Assembly: GCF_011752065.1 (NCBI RefSeq)
Contig: NZ_JAAIJY010000018.1
Location: forward strand, 1 to 64,000
Direction of reading: 5' to 3'
Source: Actinomyces sp. ZJ308
GTDB lineage: Bacteria > Actinomycetota > Actinomycetes > Actinomycetales > Actinomycetaceae
DNA: 64,000 nt
Part shown: one piece after another, positions 15,579-25,841 of the stretch
How the letters are laid out: each line of letters starts with the position of its first letter
How positions within the stretch are numbered: the stretch's first letter is position 1
Made by a program: the position numbers and the translations under genes
Notes under the pieces: generated by a model
Database searches by the model: none
The model's input: only the letters and a program-made list of their open reading frames with translations
Told to the model about the DNA's origin: nothing

Positions 15579-15608
15579 CTTGACGCCTCACGCTAGGTGA
15601 GGGTCAAG
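15579..15608. promoter_or_regulatory. MerR-type operator/promoter
   Basis: CTTGAC-g-CCTCAC (15579-15591) and GTGAGGGTCAAG (15597-15608) form a near-perfect inverted repeat (12 matching positions, one extra base). TTGAC can serve as a -35 on either strand, with 19-base spacers as in MerR-controlled promoters; the -10 hexamers are poor. It lies between the divergent MerR regulator and the AbiEi-like gene and may serve one or both. Confidence 0.6.
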
Positions 15609-15688
15609 TTCTCGTGCTAGCACCGAGGTTATCCACAGGCGGTCGATTCACTGTGGCAACGAGAGCGAGGAGAAGTCCACGATGGCGT

Positions 15689-16285
15689 ATGGCTCGTTTC
15701 GTCCCGGTTCCGGGTCACGCCGCCGTGGCCCATCTGTCCGCCCGTCCACTCTCCCCCGTTCTGGGTACGCTTCCGCCCCAGGACATGCAGGTGCTGCGGT
15801 GCGCCGGCCTCGACTCCCGACTCCTGGTCAGTGTCCTGGGCAACCTGCAACCGGTTGACCTCCTGCGCTCGGCCGAGGGGCGCCTGCGGGCCGTCACCGC
15901 CGCCCTGCCCTGCCGAGGAGTGCTGCTGGCGAGCACCGCCCTGTGGGTGCACGTCGGCGGGCCACCGCCGGACGTCCTGGAGGTCTGTCTGCCGGGAGGG
16001 CGTCGAAGCCGGCTGTCCTACCTGGTGACCAGGCGAGGCAGGCTGCCCCGCTCCGACACCACCGTGATCAACGGTGTCACCTGCGCGACCATCGCCCGAG
16101 CCGCCGTCGACGTCGCCCGTCTGGGACCTCCGGTGGACGCCGTCCGGGCCATCATGACGGCCCGTGACCACGGAATCAGCCGGGTCCGCCTGCTGCTCAC
16201 GCTCAACCACTGTCGTGGCGCCGCCAGCCGGGGCTGCCCGCGGGCGCAGCACATCATCGAGGCGGTCATGCCGAGCGGTTCGTAA
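15689..16285 (+). CDS. Hypothetical protein, AbiEi/type IV antitoxin-like C-terminal region
   Basis: A predicted protein of about 198 residues that I do not firmly recognise. Its pattern, a short helical N-terminus, then a V-L-L-A-S-T-A-L-W-V-H-V-G block, a basic R-R-G-R-L-P segment, and I-N-G-V-T-C-A-T-I-A-R-A-A-V-D-V-A-R, resembles the actinobacterial AbiEi-like proteins in which a substrate-binding-like domain ends in a conserved T-x-A-R-T-x-x-D-x-A motif. No toxin partner lies next to it, so a toxin-antitoxin role is not supported by context. The start is uncertain: 15614, 15653 and 15689 are in frame, and none has a good ribosome-binding site at normal distance. It is transcribed away from a MerR-type operator. 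Confidence 0.55.
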   Translation: MARFVPVPGHAAVAHLSARPLSPVLGTLPPQDMQVLRCAGLDSRLLVSVLGNLQPVDLLRSAEGRLRAVTAALPCRGVLLASTALWVHVGGPPPDVLEVCLPGGRRSRLSYLVTRRGRLPRSDTTVINGVTCATIARAAVDVARLGPPVDAVRAIMTARDHGISRVRLLLTLNHCRGAASRGCPRAQHIIEAVMPSGS

Positions 16286-16316
16286 GTGGTCGGGGGTGAG
16301 CGCCCGGTGCCGGGGC

Positions 16317-18644
16317 TCAGCTGGAGCGCCGCGCTGCGGACAGGCTCCTGCGCGCCTCGAAGACGCCGTCGATGCGCCGCAGGGCCGCCAGCGTGTGGTC
16401 CAGGTGGCCGACCTCGGCCAGCTCGACGACGAAGCGCCCGGTGACGACCCGGTCGCGGCTGGTGGCGATGTTGGCGCTGACCAGGTTGACGTGACTGTCG
16501 GCGAGCGCCCGGGTGACGTCGGCGAGCAGACCCCCGCGGTCGAGGGCCTCGACCTCCACCTGGACCAGGTAGGCGGACTGGGCGTGGTCCGCCCAGGAGA
16601 CGGTGATGAGCCGCTCGGGCTCGCGCTGGAGCTGATCGACGTTCTGACAGTCCGCCCGGTGCACCGAGACGCCTGAGCCCCTGGTGATGAAGCCGACGAT
16701 GGGGTCGCCCGGCATGGGGGTGCAGCAACGCGCCAGCTTGACGTAGACGTCGCCCTCCTCCATGCCGGCGACGACGACACCGGCATCGGCCGTGCGCGGG
16801 CGACGGTGCGCCGTCGCGCGAGTGGGTAGGACTCCCTCGGCGAGGGTCTCCTCGGCCCCGTCCTCCCCGCCCATGGTTGCCACCAGGGTGTCGACGACGT
16901 GCTGGGCGGAGACGTGCCCCTCGCCCACGGCCGCGTAGAGGCCGTCGATGTCGACCTTGTCGAGGGTCTTGGCCACGTTCAGGAGGGTCTCGTGGCTCAT
17001 GAGACGCTGGATCGGCAGATTCTGCTTGCGCAGCGTCCGGGCAATGGCGCCCTTGCCCTCCTCAATGGCCTCCTCACGGCGCTCCTTGGAGAACCAGGAG
17101 CGGATCTTGTTGCGGGCACGGGTGGATCCGACGAAGGTGAGCCAGTCGCGCGAGGGGCCGGCGTTGATGGCCTTGGAGGTGAAGACCTCCACCGTGTCGC
17201 CGTTCTCCAGACGGGTGTCCAGGGGCACCAGGCGGCTGTTGACACGTGCGCCCACCGTGCGGTGCCCGACCTCGGTGTGGACGGCGTAGGCGAAGTCCAC
17301 GGGGGTGGCCCCGGCGGGCAGCGCCAGGACATCGCCCTTGGGGGTGAAGACGTAGACCTGGTCACCGGCCATCTCGTAACGCAGGGCATCGAGGAACTCG
17401 GAGGGGTCCTGGGTCTCCTTCTGCCAGTCGACGAGCTGACGCAGCCAGCCCATGTCGCCCTGGTCGGAGTCTCCGGGTCTGCCCCCCAGGGCGCTGGGAC
17501 CCGAGGCGTTGGGGTCCTCCTTGTAGCGCCAGTGCGCGGCCACGCCGTACTCGGCCATGCGGTGCATCTCGTGGGTACGGATCTGGATCTCCACCGGTTT
17601 TCCGTCCGGTCCCACGACCGTCGTGTGCAGCGACTGATAGAGGTTGAACTTGGGAACGGCGATGTAGTCCTTGAAACGCCCGCTCATGGGGGTCCAGCGC
17701 GAGTGCAGGGAACCGAGCACCGCGTAGCAGTCCTGGACGGTGTCGACGATGACCCGCACCGCCACCAGATCGTAGATGTCGTCGAAGTCCTTACCCCGAA
17801 CGATCATCTTCTGGTAGATCGAGTAGTAGTGCTTGGGCCGGCCGGTGACGGCCCCCTTGATCTTGTTGACCCGCAGGTCCTCCTCGATCTGGAGGCGCAC
17901 CTGGCGCAGGTACTCCTCACGAGCCGGGGCCCGCTCGGCCACCATGTGCTCGATCTCCTCGTACACGCCGGGGTAGAGCGCCTTGAAGGAACGGTCCTCC
18001 AGCTCCCACTTGATCGTGTTCATTCCCAGGCGGTGGGCCAGGGGCGCATAGATCTCCAGGGTCTCCTTGGCCTTGCGGGCGGCGTTCTCCGCGGAGACGT
18101 ACTTCCAGGTACGGGCGTTGTGCAGGCGGTCGCCGAGCTTGATGACCAGGACGCGGATGTCCTTGGACATCGCGATGATCATCTTGCGCACGGTCTCGGC
18201 CTGGGCGGCCTCCCCGTACTGGAGCTTGTCGAGCTTGGTGACGCCGTCGACGAGCAGGGTGATCTCGTCGCCGAAGTCGGCGCGCAGACGGTCGAGGGTG
18301 TAGTCGGTGTCCTCAACCGTGTCGTGCAGGACGGCGGCAGCCAGGGTCTGGGCCGTCATGCCGAGCTCGGCGAGGATCGTGGCCACCGCGACCGGGTGGG
18401 TGATGTACGGCTCCCCGGACTTGCGCCGCTGGCCGGCGTGGGCCTTCTCGGCGACCTCGTAGGCACGCACGATGAGGCTCGTGTCCGCCTTGGGGTGATT
18501 GGCGCGCACTGCGCGCAGCAGCGGCTCGATGGCGGCCGGGGTGGAGTGTCCGCGCGAGCCGAACCACGCCAGGCGGCTGCGCACGCGCGAGCCGGGGACA
18601 ACACTGTCACCTGCCGTGCCTGTGGTGCTCTTCGTCTCCGTCAT
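16317..18644 (-). CDS. relA: Bifunctional (p)ppGpp synthetase/hydrolase
   Basis: A 775-residue Rel enzyme that makes and degrades the stringent-response alarmone. In order: HD hydrolase domain (about residues 60-200, with H-D-T-V-E-D), synthetase domain (about 240-360, with the [10 protein letters not shown]-x-K-M segment and V-R-V-I-V), TGS domain (about 435-495, with [12 protein letters not shown]), the zinc-finger/helical region with C-C-T-P-M-P-G-D, and a C-terminal ACT domain. The intact HD motif and [10 protein letters not shown] loop indicate both activities. The ATG lies 6 bases after TATGAT (18656-18651) with no ribosome-binding site, suggesting a leaderless transcript. It follows apt in the usual actinobacterial order secDF-apt-relA. 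Confidence 0.96.
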   Translation of the reverse strand: MTETKSTTGTAGDSVVPGSRVRSRLAWFGSRGHSTPAAIEPLLRAVRANHPKADTSLIVRAYEVAEKAHAGQRRKSGEPYITHPVAVATILAELGMTAQTLAAAVLHDTVEDTDYTLDRLRADFGDEITLLVDGVTKLDKLQYGEAAQAETVRKMIIAMSKDIRVLVIKLGDRLHNARTWKYVSAENAARKAKETLEIYAPLAHRLGMNTIKWELEDRSFKALYPGVYEEIEHMVAERAPAREEYLRQVRLQIEEDLRVNKIKGAVTGRPKHYYSIYQKMIVRGKDFDDIYDLVAVRVIVDTVQDCYAVLGSLHSRWTPMSGRFKDYIAVPKFNLYQSLHTTVVGPDGKPVEIQIRTHEMHRMAEYGVAAHWRYKEDPNASGPSALGGRPGDSDQGDMGWLRQLVDWQKETQDPSEFLDALRYEMAGDQVYVFTPKGDVLALPAGATPVDFAYAVHTEVGHRTVGARVNSRLVPLDTRLENGDTVEVFTSKAINAGPSRDWLTFVGSTRARNKIRSWFSKERREEAIEEGKGAIARTLRKQNLPIQRLMSHETLLNVAKTLDKVDIDGLYAAVGEGHVSAQHVVDTLVATMGGEDGAEETLAEGVLPTRATAHRRPRTADAGVVVAGMEEGDVYVKLARCCTPMPGDPIVGFITRGSGVSVHRADCQNVDQLQREPERLITVSWADHAQSAYLVQVEVEALDRGGLLADVTRALADSHVNLVSANIATSRDRVVTGRFVVELAEVGHLDHTLAALRRIDGVFEARRSLSAARRSS

Positions 18645-18787
18645 TGACGCATCATATAGCGGCCTGCGCACAGGGGCCCGCCGGCACTGCCGGTACACCT
18701 GCGGTGTCGTGCCCGTCAGGGCCGCGACACCGCACCGGAATCAGCCGTCGCAAGCCTCCAGCCGCCGCCCTGAGAGCCGGAACCGCG

Positions 18788-19345
18788 TCAGAAGATGACG
18801 ATCGAGTCGACCTCACGCCCCTGAAGCTGGTGCCGACCGCCGAGATCGGCCAGCTCGAGAAGCATGCAGATGGCCTCCACCGTGGCACCGGCCTGCTCGA
18901 TGAGGGAGATGGACGCCGCGGCGGTCCCACCGGTGGCCAGGACGTCGTCGATCACGAGGACGCGCGAGCCCTGGGTGATGGTCTCGGGGCGCAGCTCCAT
19001 ACGGGCCGTGCCGTACTCCAGGGAGTAGTCCACACCGATGACCGGTCCGGGCAGCTTGCCGCCCTTGCGCACGGTGATCATGCCGATGCCGAGCCTGACC
19101 GCCAGGGGCGCCGCCAGGATGAAGCCGCGGGACTCCAGGCCCGCCACCGCGTCGATACGACCGCGGTAGTGGTCAGCCAGTCCGTCGACGAGCTCGGAGA
19201 ACGCCTGTCCGTCTGCCAGGAGCGGGGTGATGTCCCGGAAGAGCACCCCGGGCTCGGGAAAGTCGGGAATCTCCCGCAGGTGGCTCATCACCAGCCTGGT
19301 CAGGGACTCGGGAACCGTCTCGGAGTGGGCCACTGAGGTGGTCAT
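18788..19345 (-). CDS. apt: Adenine phosphoribosyltransferase
   Basis: A 185-residue enzyme that salvages adenine to AMP using PRPP. The family start R-E-I-P-D-F-P-E-P-G-V-L-F-R-D-I-T-P-L is present, with G-L-E-S-R-G-F-I and the PRPP-binding motif V-L-V-I-D-D-V-L-A-T-G-G-T. Length is normal. Its ATG overlaps the secF stop by 4 bases (ATGA), so it is translated with the Sec genes. The placement between secDF and relA is conserved in actinobacteria. Confidence 0.96.
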   Translation of the reverse strand: MTTSVAHSETVPESLTRLVMSHLREIPDFPEPGVLFRDITPLLADGQAFSELVDGLADHYRGRIDAVAGLESRGFILAAPLAVRLGIGMITVRKGGKLPGPVIGVDYSLEYGTARMELRPETITQGSRVLVIDDVLATGGTAAASISLIEQAGATVEAICMLLELADLGGRHQLQGREVDSIVIF

Positions 19346-20445
19346 CTGCGCTTCTTCTTCCTCTTGGGCTGAGCCGCCACACCGAGGTGGTGACCGGGGG
19401 TGACGGGAGAGGCGGCCGGGGCCGCATCGATCTTAGCCAGCTCCTCGACGTCGTCGCCGGCCTCCTCACGGCGCTGCTGGCGAGCCGCCGCCACCTTGGC
19501 GTCGTGGTCCTTGATGCGCTTCTCGCGCGAGCGAAGGTCCACCAGCAGGGGGGTGGCCAGGAAGATCGAGGACAGGGTGCCCGCGATCATGCCGATGAAC
19601 AGGGTCAGGGCGATGTCGCGCAGGGTCCCGGCCCCCAGGATGAAGGCGCCGACGACCAGGAGCGAGGCCACCGGCAGCACGCCGACCACCGAGGTGTTGA
19701 TCGAGCGGATGAAGGTCTGGTTGACCGCGAGGTTGGCGAGCTCGGCGTAGGTCGATCGGCTCTGGGCCTCGAAGCCCTCGGTGTTCTCACGGATCTTGTC
19801 GAAGACCACCACCGTGTCGTAGAGGGAGTACCCCAGGATCGTCAGCACGCCGATGATCGTGGCCGGGGTGACCTCGAAACCGGACAGGGCGTAGATGCCC
19901 ACCGTGACGACGATGTCGTGGCACAGGGCCAGCAGAGCCGCCACCGCCATCTTCCAGGTGCGGAAATAGGCCCAGATGAGCAGCCCCACGAAGAGGAAGA
20001 ACAGCACCAGGCCGCGGGCCGCCTTCTTGGTGACGTCGGAGGACCAGGTCGGCCCCACGGTCGTGGCCGAGACGTTGGAGGCGTCGGTCTCGTAGGCGCT
20101 GGCGAGCTCGCCGGCCAGCGACTCGAGGCGCTCCTTGCTCAGCTGGTTGGTCTGCACCCGCACCGAGGAGGAGCCCATGGTCGTCACCGAGGAGCCGTCC
20201 GTGAGGTCGTCCTTGGACAGGACCTCGTTGGCGGGGCGCTCCGATGGTGAGGACAGACCCGTCACCGTGATCTCCGAACCGCCCTTGAAGTCGATTCCCG
20301 GGGTGAGTCCCACGGTGGCCAGGAGCGTGGCCGAGCCGGCGATGACGGCGACGGCGATGAGGTACCAGATCCGCCGCCTTGCGACGAAGGGAATGGACGT
20401 CTTGCCCGAGTAGAGCTCGTTACCGAGCGTGGCGAGAGACTTCAC
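19342..20445 (-). CDS. secF: Protein translocase subunit SecF
   Basis: A 367-residue inner-membrane protein that, with SecD, uses the proton gradient to pull secreted proteins out of the SecYEG channel. It has an N-terminal transmembrane segment, the P-G-I-D-F-K-G-G-S motif, a periplasmic domain, and five more transmembrane helices in the C-terminal half (from about residue 135), including G-V-L-T-I-L-G-Y-S-L-Y-D-T-V-V-V-F-D. The C-terminus is basic (K-R-K-K-K-R-R). The GTG start overlaps the secD stop by 4 bases. Confidence 0.95.
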   Translation of the reverse strand: MKSLATLGNELYSGKTSIPFVARRRIWYLIAVAVIAGSATLLATVGLTPGIDFKGGSEITVTGLSSPSERPANEVLSKDDLTDGSSVTTMGSSSVRVQTNQLSKERLESLAGELASAYETDASNVSATTVGPTWSSDVTKKAARGLVLFFLFVGLLIWAYFRTWKMAVAALLALCHDIVVTVGIYALSGFEVTPATIIGVLTILGYSLYDTVVVFDKIRENTEGFEAQSRSTYAELANLAVNQTFIRSINTSVVGVLPVASLLVVGAFILGAGTLRDIALTLFIGMIAGTLSSIFLATPLLVDLRSREKRIKDHDAKVAAARQQRREEAGDDVEELAKIDAAPAASPVTPGHHLGVAAQPKRKKKRR

Positions 20446-22580
20446 TTCGTCTCACCGTCCTTTCCGTCGCCGGCCGTGACATCGACCGCGTCATCCTCCT
20501 CCTGCTCAGCTGCGTCGTCCGCATCGTCTGCGTCGTCGAGGGCTCCGTCAGCGGACTCGCCTGCGGCGTTGTCCGGACTGTCGGCGGCCCTGCGGGCCTC
20601 GGCCTTGCGACGTGCCAAGGAGCCGGTCACACGGTCAGCCACGGCCTCGCGTCCCTTGCCGTAGGTGGATGCCGACGTCGCCCCGAGGTGCTCGGGGTCG
20701 AGGCCGGAGAGCCGGTGCCCCTCACCGAAGAAGCGGAAGCGGACGATCCACTCCATGAACGGGTGGGTGAAGAAGACGATGATGGCCAGGTCCACGCAGG
20801 TGGTGACGCCCAGGGTGAAGGCGAATCCCTGGACGCCGCCGACGGCGAGGAAGTACAGGACGATCGCGGCCACGAGGTTGACGGCGTCGGAGACGAGGAT
20901 CGTGCGCCTGGCGTGCTTCCACCCCTCGTCGATCGCCGTCTTGAGGGTTCTCCCCAGACGTACCTCGTCGCGCACGCGTTCGAAGTAGATGATGAAGGAG
21001 TCCACCGTGATGCCGATGGAGATGATGAGCCCGGCCACGCCCGCCAGGGACAGGCGGTATCCCATGGTGGCGCTCAGCGCGGCGATCACCAGGTAGGTAC
21101 CGACCGCGGCCACCACCAGCGAGGCCACGGCCACCACCGCCAGACCGCGGTACTGCCAGGCCAGGTAGAGGATGATGAGTCCGAAGCCGATGAGGCCGGC
21201 GATCAGACCATTGCGCAGCTGCTCGGTGCCCAGGGTGGCGGAGATCTGCTGCTCGGACTGGACCGTGAAGCTCAGCGGCAGCGAACCGAAGGAGAGCTGG
21301 TTGGCCAGCGTGTTGGCCTGGTTCTGGTTGAAGCCGCCGGTGATCTGCACCCGCCCGTCGGTGATCGGCGAGTGGACGTCCTGGTTGAAGCCTGAGGCCA
21401 TGATCGTCAGTCCGTCCAGGACGATGGCGAACTGGGCCTTGGCCTGGTTGTTCTGGGCCTGCTGGGACTGAGCGCCCTGGGCGCCGGCGGCGCCGGCCTG
21501 GTCCCGGTAGGCCAGCAGGCGCTTGGACAGGTCGGAGAACTTCTGGGTGCCGTCAGGGTTGAAGGCCAGTGAGACGACCCACTTGTTCGTGGTCTGCCCC
21601 CGGGAGTCGGTCTCCAGACCCGAGTTGGCGCTCTTGAGCTCGGTGCCGGTGATATCGGCCGGGCCGAGGATGTAGGCGCCGTGCTGCTGGGAGCCGGCCT
21701 CCTTGGAGCAGGAGATGACGGCGACCTTGGGGTCCTGCGTCTGACCGGTGAGGTTCTTCGGGTCGGAGCAGTCCGTCATGTAGCCGTCGTAGAGGAGCTG
21801 CTCAGTGATCCAGGAGTCGGAGGAGTTGTCCTGGGAGGTGGCGGGCAGCGGGTCGGAGGAGATGACGCCGTCCTGGTTGACGTCCGCCAGCTGCTTGGCG
21901 ATCTCCTCGGGGGTCCTGGGCTGCGCGGCGGACTCGGCAGTGGGCTGGGAGGTGGCGGCGGGCTGCTCGGCCGAAGCGCCGTCCTGCCCCTCCTGGCCGG
22001 TGGCCTGCTCCCCCTCGCTCGAGCCGCTCTCGCTGTTCGCCGAGTCCTCGGCCGGCTGGGCGGCCTCATCACCGGAAGCCGGGTCGGGCTGGGCCTCGGC
22101 CTGAGCCGTGGGCTGATCCGTAGGAGCGGGTGTCGCCACTGCGGAGGGGTTCTGGCTGGCGATGTTCTTGGCCGCCTGCTGGGCGCTGCCAGGCAGGATG
22201 CGGATGACCGGTCGGAAGTACATGACGGCGGAGGTCCGCACCAGATCCAGTGTCGCCTGGCTGGGCTTTCCGGGGAGCGAGACCACGATGTTCTGTCCGC
22301 CCTGACGGGAGATCTGGGCCTCGGAGACGCCGGAGGCGTCCACGCGCTGGCGGATCACCTCAATGGCCTGCTCGACATCGTTGTCACTGATCGACGAGCC
22401 GTCAGAGGTCGTGGGCGTCAGGATGATCTGGGTGCCGCCTTCGAGGTCCAGGGCGAGGCCGGGCGTCAGCGACGCCTTGTGCCTCATGGTTCCCGCCACC
22501 AGCGCACCGAAGCCGATAACGAGGACGAGGATGAACATCAGGAGGCGGCGCCCGGGGCGCTTTCGCTGCTTGCTGGACAC
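20442..22580 (-). CDS. secD: Protein translocase subunit SecD
   Basis: A 712-residue partner of SecF. An N-terminal transmembrane helix is followed by L-A-L-D-L-E-G-G-T-Q-I, the P1 head domain, and a six-helix RND-type membrane domain (about residues 450-620) with A-G-L-I-I-S-I-G-I-T-V-D-S-F-I-I-Y-F-E. Compared with most SecD proteins it has a long Gln/Ala/Glu/Pro-rich low-complexity insert in the extracytoplasmic part (about residues 150-215) and an acidic cytoplasmic tail. The GTG start has an AGGAAGGG ribosome-binding site. The 231 bases between yajC and this gene hold nothing recognisable. Confidence 0.95.
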   Translation of the reverse strand: MSSKQRKRPGRRLLMFILVLVIGFGALVAGTMRHKASLTPGLALDLEGGTQIILTPTTSDGSSISDNDVEQAIEVIRQRVDASGVSEAQISRQGGQNIVVSLPGKPSQATLDLVRTSAVMYFRPVIRILPGSAQQAAKNIASQNPSAVATPAPTDQPTAQAEAQPDPASGDEAAQPAEDSANSESGSSEGEQATGQEGQDGASAEQPAATSQPTAESAAQPRTPEEIAKQLADVNQDGVISSDPLPATSQDNSSDSWITEQLLYDGYMTDCSDPKNLTGQTQDPKVAVISCSKEAGSQQHGAYILGPADITGTELKSANSGLETDSRGQTTNKWVVSLAFNPDGTQKFSDLSKRLLAYRDQAGAAGAQGAQSQQAQNNQAKAQFAIVLDGLTIMASGFNQDVHSPITDGRVQITGGFNQNQANTLANQLSFGSLPLSFTVQSEQQISATLGTEQLRNGLIAGLIGFGLIILYLAWQYRGLAVVAVASLVVAAVGTYLVIAALSATMGYRLSLAGVAGLIISIGITVDSFIIYFERVRDEVRLGRTLKTAIDEGWKHARRTILVSDAVNLVAAIVLYFLAVGGVQGFAFTLGVTTCVDLAIIVFFTHPFMEWIVRFRFFGEGHRLSGLDPEHLGATSASTYGKGREAVADRVTGSLARRKAEARRAADSPDNAAGESADGALDDADDADDAAEQEEDDAVDVTAGDGKDGETK

Positions 22581-22811
22581 GTGGTCCCTTCCTGGGTGGG
22601 GTGGGTTCGGGGGTGACCCGATGGCGGGGTGAGTGCGGGGTTGGCGCCGTGGGGCAACGAACCTGGACTGGTGGTCTCCGAGCGACGGAGCAGATCTGCT
22701 CGACCGGGCCGGGGTCCTCTCGGGGAGCGGGGCCTCAGCCGCCCGACGTCGTGGGGTGCCTGGTTCGCGACCGGACCGAGGACCGGTGAGCGAGGTGGCA
22801 GCCGGACGATG

Positions 22812-23186
22812 TCAGGACTGCGACTCGGTCGTGTCCTGCTCGGACTCGCGGGCGTCGTCGTCGGCCTGCTCGGCCTCCGGCTCCTCGTGGTCCTCAGGCT
22901 CCTCGTGGGCACCGGCGGACCCGAAGGGAGGCTCCTCGATGGCGGCGATGGCCCGCTTGCTCCACAGGGTCTCATCGCCCAGGGGCGTGGCCAGCGTGAC
23001 CACGTCACCGTCGACCTCCACGACCGTCCCGTAGAAGCCGCCAATGGTGCGCACCCAGTTCCCGGGCACCAGCCCCTTCTCCGTACGGCGCTGCTGCTCC
23101 TCCTGCATCGCGCGCTGCCTACGGCTGACGAACCACATCATCAGGACCATCCCGATGAGCATGATCCAGAGGAAATACGACGGCAT
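22812..23186 (-). CDS. yajC: Preprotein translocase subunit YajC
   Basis: A 124-residue protein with one N-terminal transmembrane segment (F-L-W-I-M-L-I-G-M-V-L-M-M-W-F), the R-R-Q-R-A-M-Q-E-E-Q-Q-R-R region and the cytoplasmic domain L-V-P-G-N-W-V-R-T-I-G-G-F-Y-G-T-V, followed by an acidic Glu/Asp-rich tail. YajC joins SecDF in the holotranslocon. The start at 23186 is chosen because GGAG lies about 9 bases before it and the transmembrane segment then begins at the N-terminus as usual. It leads the yajC-secD-secF-apt group. Confidence 0.92.
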   Translation of the reverse strand: MPSYFLWIMLIGMVLMMWFVSRRQRAMQEEQQRRTEKGLVPGNWVRTIGGFYGTVVEVDGDVVTLATPLGDETLWSKRAIAAIEEPPFGSAGAHEEPEDHEEPEAEQADDDARESEQDTTESQS

Positions 23187-23360
23187 GGAGGCTTCTCCGT
23201 TTCGACTAGGCAGTCTCGGCTGATGCGGACCCACGGCTGTCACAGGCCAGCACTGGTGAGTCTAGGGCACGTGGGCAGGAGCGTTACCTACCGCTGGCGA
23301 GTGGTCGGGCACAACTGGGTACCAACCGGTCACGAAATGATCACATTACCCGGTTGTTCG

Positions 23361-24401
23361 TCAGGAGAACAGTGCTCCGTCCGCAGGGGGCTCAAGACCC
23401 AGATGGCTGTAGGCCGCCGACGTGGCCGCTCTTCCCCGCGGGGTGCGCACGACCAGCCCCTCACGCACGAGGTAGGGCTCGGCCACGGTCTCCACCGTCT
23501 CAGGCTCCTCCCCCACGCTGACCGCCAGCGTCGTCAGCCCCACCGGGCCGCCCCCGAATCGGGTGCACAGGGCCTCGAGCACCTGACGGTCAAGACGGTC
23601 CAGCCCCAGGGCGTCGACCTCGAAGACGTCCAAGGCGCCGCGGGCCGCCGTCAGGTCGAGCCGACCGGGCCGTCCGTGGACCTCCGCCCAGTCCTGGACC
23701 CGGCGCAGCAACCGGTTGGCGATGCGAGGGGTGCCGCGCGAGCGCGAGGCCAGCTCCTTGGCGGCGTCCGCCTCCAGGCTCACCCCCAGCAGACCCGCGC
23801 TGCGCGTGAGGATCCGGGTGAGCTCGCCCGGCCCGTAGTAGTCGAGGTGCCCGGTGAAGCCGAAGCGGTCACGCAGCGGGGCGGGCAGCAGACCCGCTCG
23901 GGTCGTGGCACCGACCACGGTGAAGGGCGGCAGCGACAGGGGGATGGAGGTGGCACCGGGCCCCTTGCCCACGACGATGTCAACCCTGAAGTCCTCCATC
24001 GCCAGGTAGAGCATCTCCTCGGCGGTGCGGGCCAGGCGGTGGATCTCGTCGATGAACAGCACGTCGCCCTCCTCCAGGGAGGACAGGATGGCCGCGAGGT
24101 CTCCGGCGTGCTGGATGGCCGGCCCGGAGGTCAGGCGCAGGGAGCCGTCCACCTCGGCGGCGATGATCATCGCCAGGGTGGTCTTGCCCAGCCCGGGCGG
24201 ACCGGACAGCAGGACGTGGTCGGCCGTCACTCCGCGGGCCAGGGCGGAGCGCAGGACCACCGAGAGCTGACCGCGTACCACCTCCTGGCCGGTGAAGTCC
24301 TCCAGGCGCTTGGGCCGCAGAGCCGCCTCGGCGGCCCGCTCGGTGGCGTCGGCACCGCCGCCGACCAGGCGCTCCTGGCCGTCCTGCCCCGCATCAGCCA
24401 C
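23361..24401 (-). CDS. ruvB: Holliday junction branch-migration ATPase RuvB
   Basis: A 346-residue AAA+ motor that drives branch migration of Holliday junctions with RuvA. It shows L-R-P-K-R-L-E-D-F-x-G-Q, Walker [10 protein letters not shown], Walker B F-I-D-E-I-H-R-L, sensor V-G-A-T-T-R-A-G and the C-terminal winged-helix with L-D-R-x-V-L-E-A-L and R-T-P-R-G-R. Length is typical. The GTG start overlaps the end of ruvA by 8 bases, so the two are co-translated. Confidence 0.97.
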   Translation of the reverse strand: MADAGQDGQERLVGGGADATERAAEAALRPKRLEDFTGQEVVRGQLSVVLRSALARGVTADHVLLSGPPGLGKTTLAMIIAAEVDGSLRLTSGPAIQHAGDLAAILSSLEEGDVLFIDEIHRLARTAEEMLYLAMEDFRVDIVVGKGPGATSIPLSLPPFTVVGATTRAGLLPAPLRDRFGFTGHLDYYGPGELTRILTRSAGLLGVSLEADAAKELASRSRGTPRIANRLLRRVQDWAEVHGRPGRLDLTAARGALDVFEVDALGLDRLDRQVLEALCTRFGGGPVGLTTLAVSVGEEPETVETVAEPYLVREGLVVRTPRGRAATSAAYSHLGLEPPADGALFS

Positions 24402-25050
24402 GGTGCCCGCCCCCCAACCATCTCAAGGAGGCCCGGAGCAGAACCGCCATGTCGGGGCTCTCACCGGCCTCGGCGTAGTCGGCCTCGACGGCGGCCACGG
24501 CCTGGCCGGCGCTGGCCTCGTTCCAGCCGAGCTGAACCAGGGCGGCGACGACGTCGGCGTTGGGCACCGCGCCGTCCAAGGAGGTCTGCGGATTCCCTCC
24601 CCCCGCATCCGGCGAGACCGGCGACGCGGTGTCGAGATCGTCGCCGGTGACGGGACCGAGCTTGTCGGCCACGTCCAGGATGACGCGCTGGGCGCCCTTG
24701 GGGCCGAGCCCGGGCACCCGGGTGAGGGCCGCGACGTCCTGGGAGGCGATGGCGCGCCGGAGCGTGTTGGGGGTGTGGACCGCCAGCATCGCCAGCGCCA
24801 ACTTGGCTCCGACTCCCTTGGCGCTCATGAGCGTGCGGAAGCTGTCCCGCTCGTCGGCGTCGGCGAATCCGAACAGCGTCAGTGAGTCCTCGCGAACGAC
24901 CATCTCGGTGTGAACGAGGGTCTCCTGGCCGACCCTGAGGCCGGACAACGTGGTGGGGGTGGCCTGAATGCTCATGCCGACACCACCGGTCTCGATGACG
25001 GCGCCGGTCAGGCCGACACTGAGGACAGTGCCGCGCAGCGAGGCGATCAT
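24394..25050 (-). CDS. ruvA: Holliday junction DNA helicase subunit RuvA
   Basis: A 218-residue junction-binding subunit. It has the OB-fold start M-I-A-S-L-R-G-T-V, the two helix-hairpin-helix motifs ([11 protein letters not shown] and [11 protein letters not shown]), an acidic linker and domain III, which contacts RuvB ([10 protein letters not shown]). The start is set by AGGAGAAG 7 bases upstream. It lies between ruvC (115 bases upstream) and the overlapping ruvB. Confidence 0.95.
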   Translation of the reverse strand: MIASLRGTVLSVGLTGAVIETGGVGMSIQATPTTLSGLRVGQETLVHTEMVVREDSLTLFGFADADERDSFRTLMSAKGVGAKLALAMLAVHTPNTLRRAIASQDVAALTRVPGLGPKGAQRVILDVADKLGPVTGDDLDTASPVSPDAGGGNPQTSLDGAVPNADVVAALVQLGWNEASAGQAVAAVEADYAEAGESPDMAVLLRASLRWLGGGHRG

Positions 25051-25165
25051 GGGCAGCTTCTCCTGGACGTTCTCGGTGAGTCGGACGGACTCAGGCAGAC
25101 TGAGATAGACGCGGACGGACTCGAACAGCTGTTCGGATCCTAGCAGCCCGTGGTTGCCATCGCCG

Positions 25166-25837
25166 TCAGCGCCGCACCCGCCGCGGGTCGACGGCGCCGG
25201 TGCGCCGAGCGGCGGCCTGGGCGGCGGCCCACTGGCGCTGGGCAGGCGTGCGGGCGGAGACGCGTACCGCTCCCCCGGCCGAGACCATCTCAGTGGCGTC
25301 GTCGGTCCCCGTCCCGCCGCCGCGCCAGCCGTGGCAGATCGCCTGGGCGAGGGCGTCGGCGGCGTCGGCCGGTCGGGGCGGGGCGTCAAGTCCGAGGATG
25401 CGGGTGACCATGGTCTGGACCTGGGTCTTGTCCGCGATCCCCGACCCGGTGACGGCGGCCTTGGCCTCGCTGGGCGTGTGCTGGGCGACCTCCAGGCCCG
25501 CGCGGGCGGCGGTGGCCATCGCGGTGCCCATCACCTGGGCGACCCCGATGACGGAGCGCAGGTTGTCCTGGGCGAAGACCCGCTCGATGGAGACCACGGA
25601 GGGGCCCAGGCGGGCGATCCAGTCCTCGATGGCCTCGGTGATGGTCAGCAGCCGCAGCTCGGGACTCTGCGACGGTGGGGTGCGCACGACCCCGACCTCC
25701 ACCAGGCGGACCTGGCGGCGGGGGTCAATGTCCACGCACCCCAGGCCGCAGCGGGTCAGCCCGGGATCGATCCCGAGGACCCGCTGCTGGGCGACGACTG
25801 CTCGAGCCGAGCGCGACCGGGAGCCCGCGGCGCCCAG
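25166..25837 (-). CDS. ruvC: Holliday junction resolvase RuvC (probable CTG start)
   Basis: A nuclease that cuts Holliday junctions symmetrically. Its acidic residues are in place: [21 protein letters not shown], and the late A-D-A-A-D-A-L-A pair. About 50 extra residues at the C-terminus are basic and low-complexity. No ATG, GTG or TTG occurs in frame between the end of yebC and the conserved start of the protein; a CTG at 25837 has a GAGGA ribosome-binding site (25850-25846) with 8-base spacing and lies 4 bases after the yebC stop, so it is the best start (223 residues). An ATG at 25936, deep inside yebC, is the alternative. Confidence 0.9.
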   Translation of the reverse strand: MGAAGSRSRSARAVVAQQRVLGIDPGLTRCGLGCVDIDPRRQVRLVEVGVVRTPPSQSPELRLLTITEAIEDWIARLGPSVVSIERVFAQDNLRSVIGVAQVMGTAMATAARAGLEVAQHTPSEAKAAVTGSGIADKTQVQTMVTRILGLDAPPRPADAADALAQAICHGWRGGGTGTDDATEMVSAGGAVRVSARTPAQRQWAAAQAAARRTGAVDPRRVRR

Positions 25838-25841
25838 GGGC

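Noticed and set aside
15689-16285. A toxin-antitoxin locus
   Set aside because: The protein is only weakly AbiEi-like and there is no neighbouring toxin-like gene; relA lies next on the opposite strand.
23311-23357. Inverted repeat ACAACTGGGT / ACCCGGTTGT between yajC and ruvB
   Set aside because: One mismatch and a 27-base loop. It could be a terminator for ruvB or part of the yajC promoter, but nothing decides between them, so no feature is claimed.
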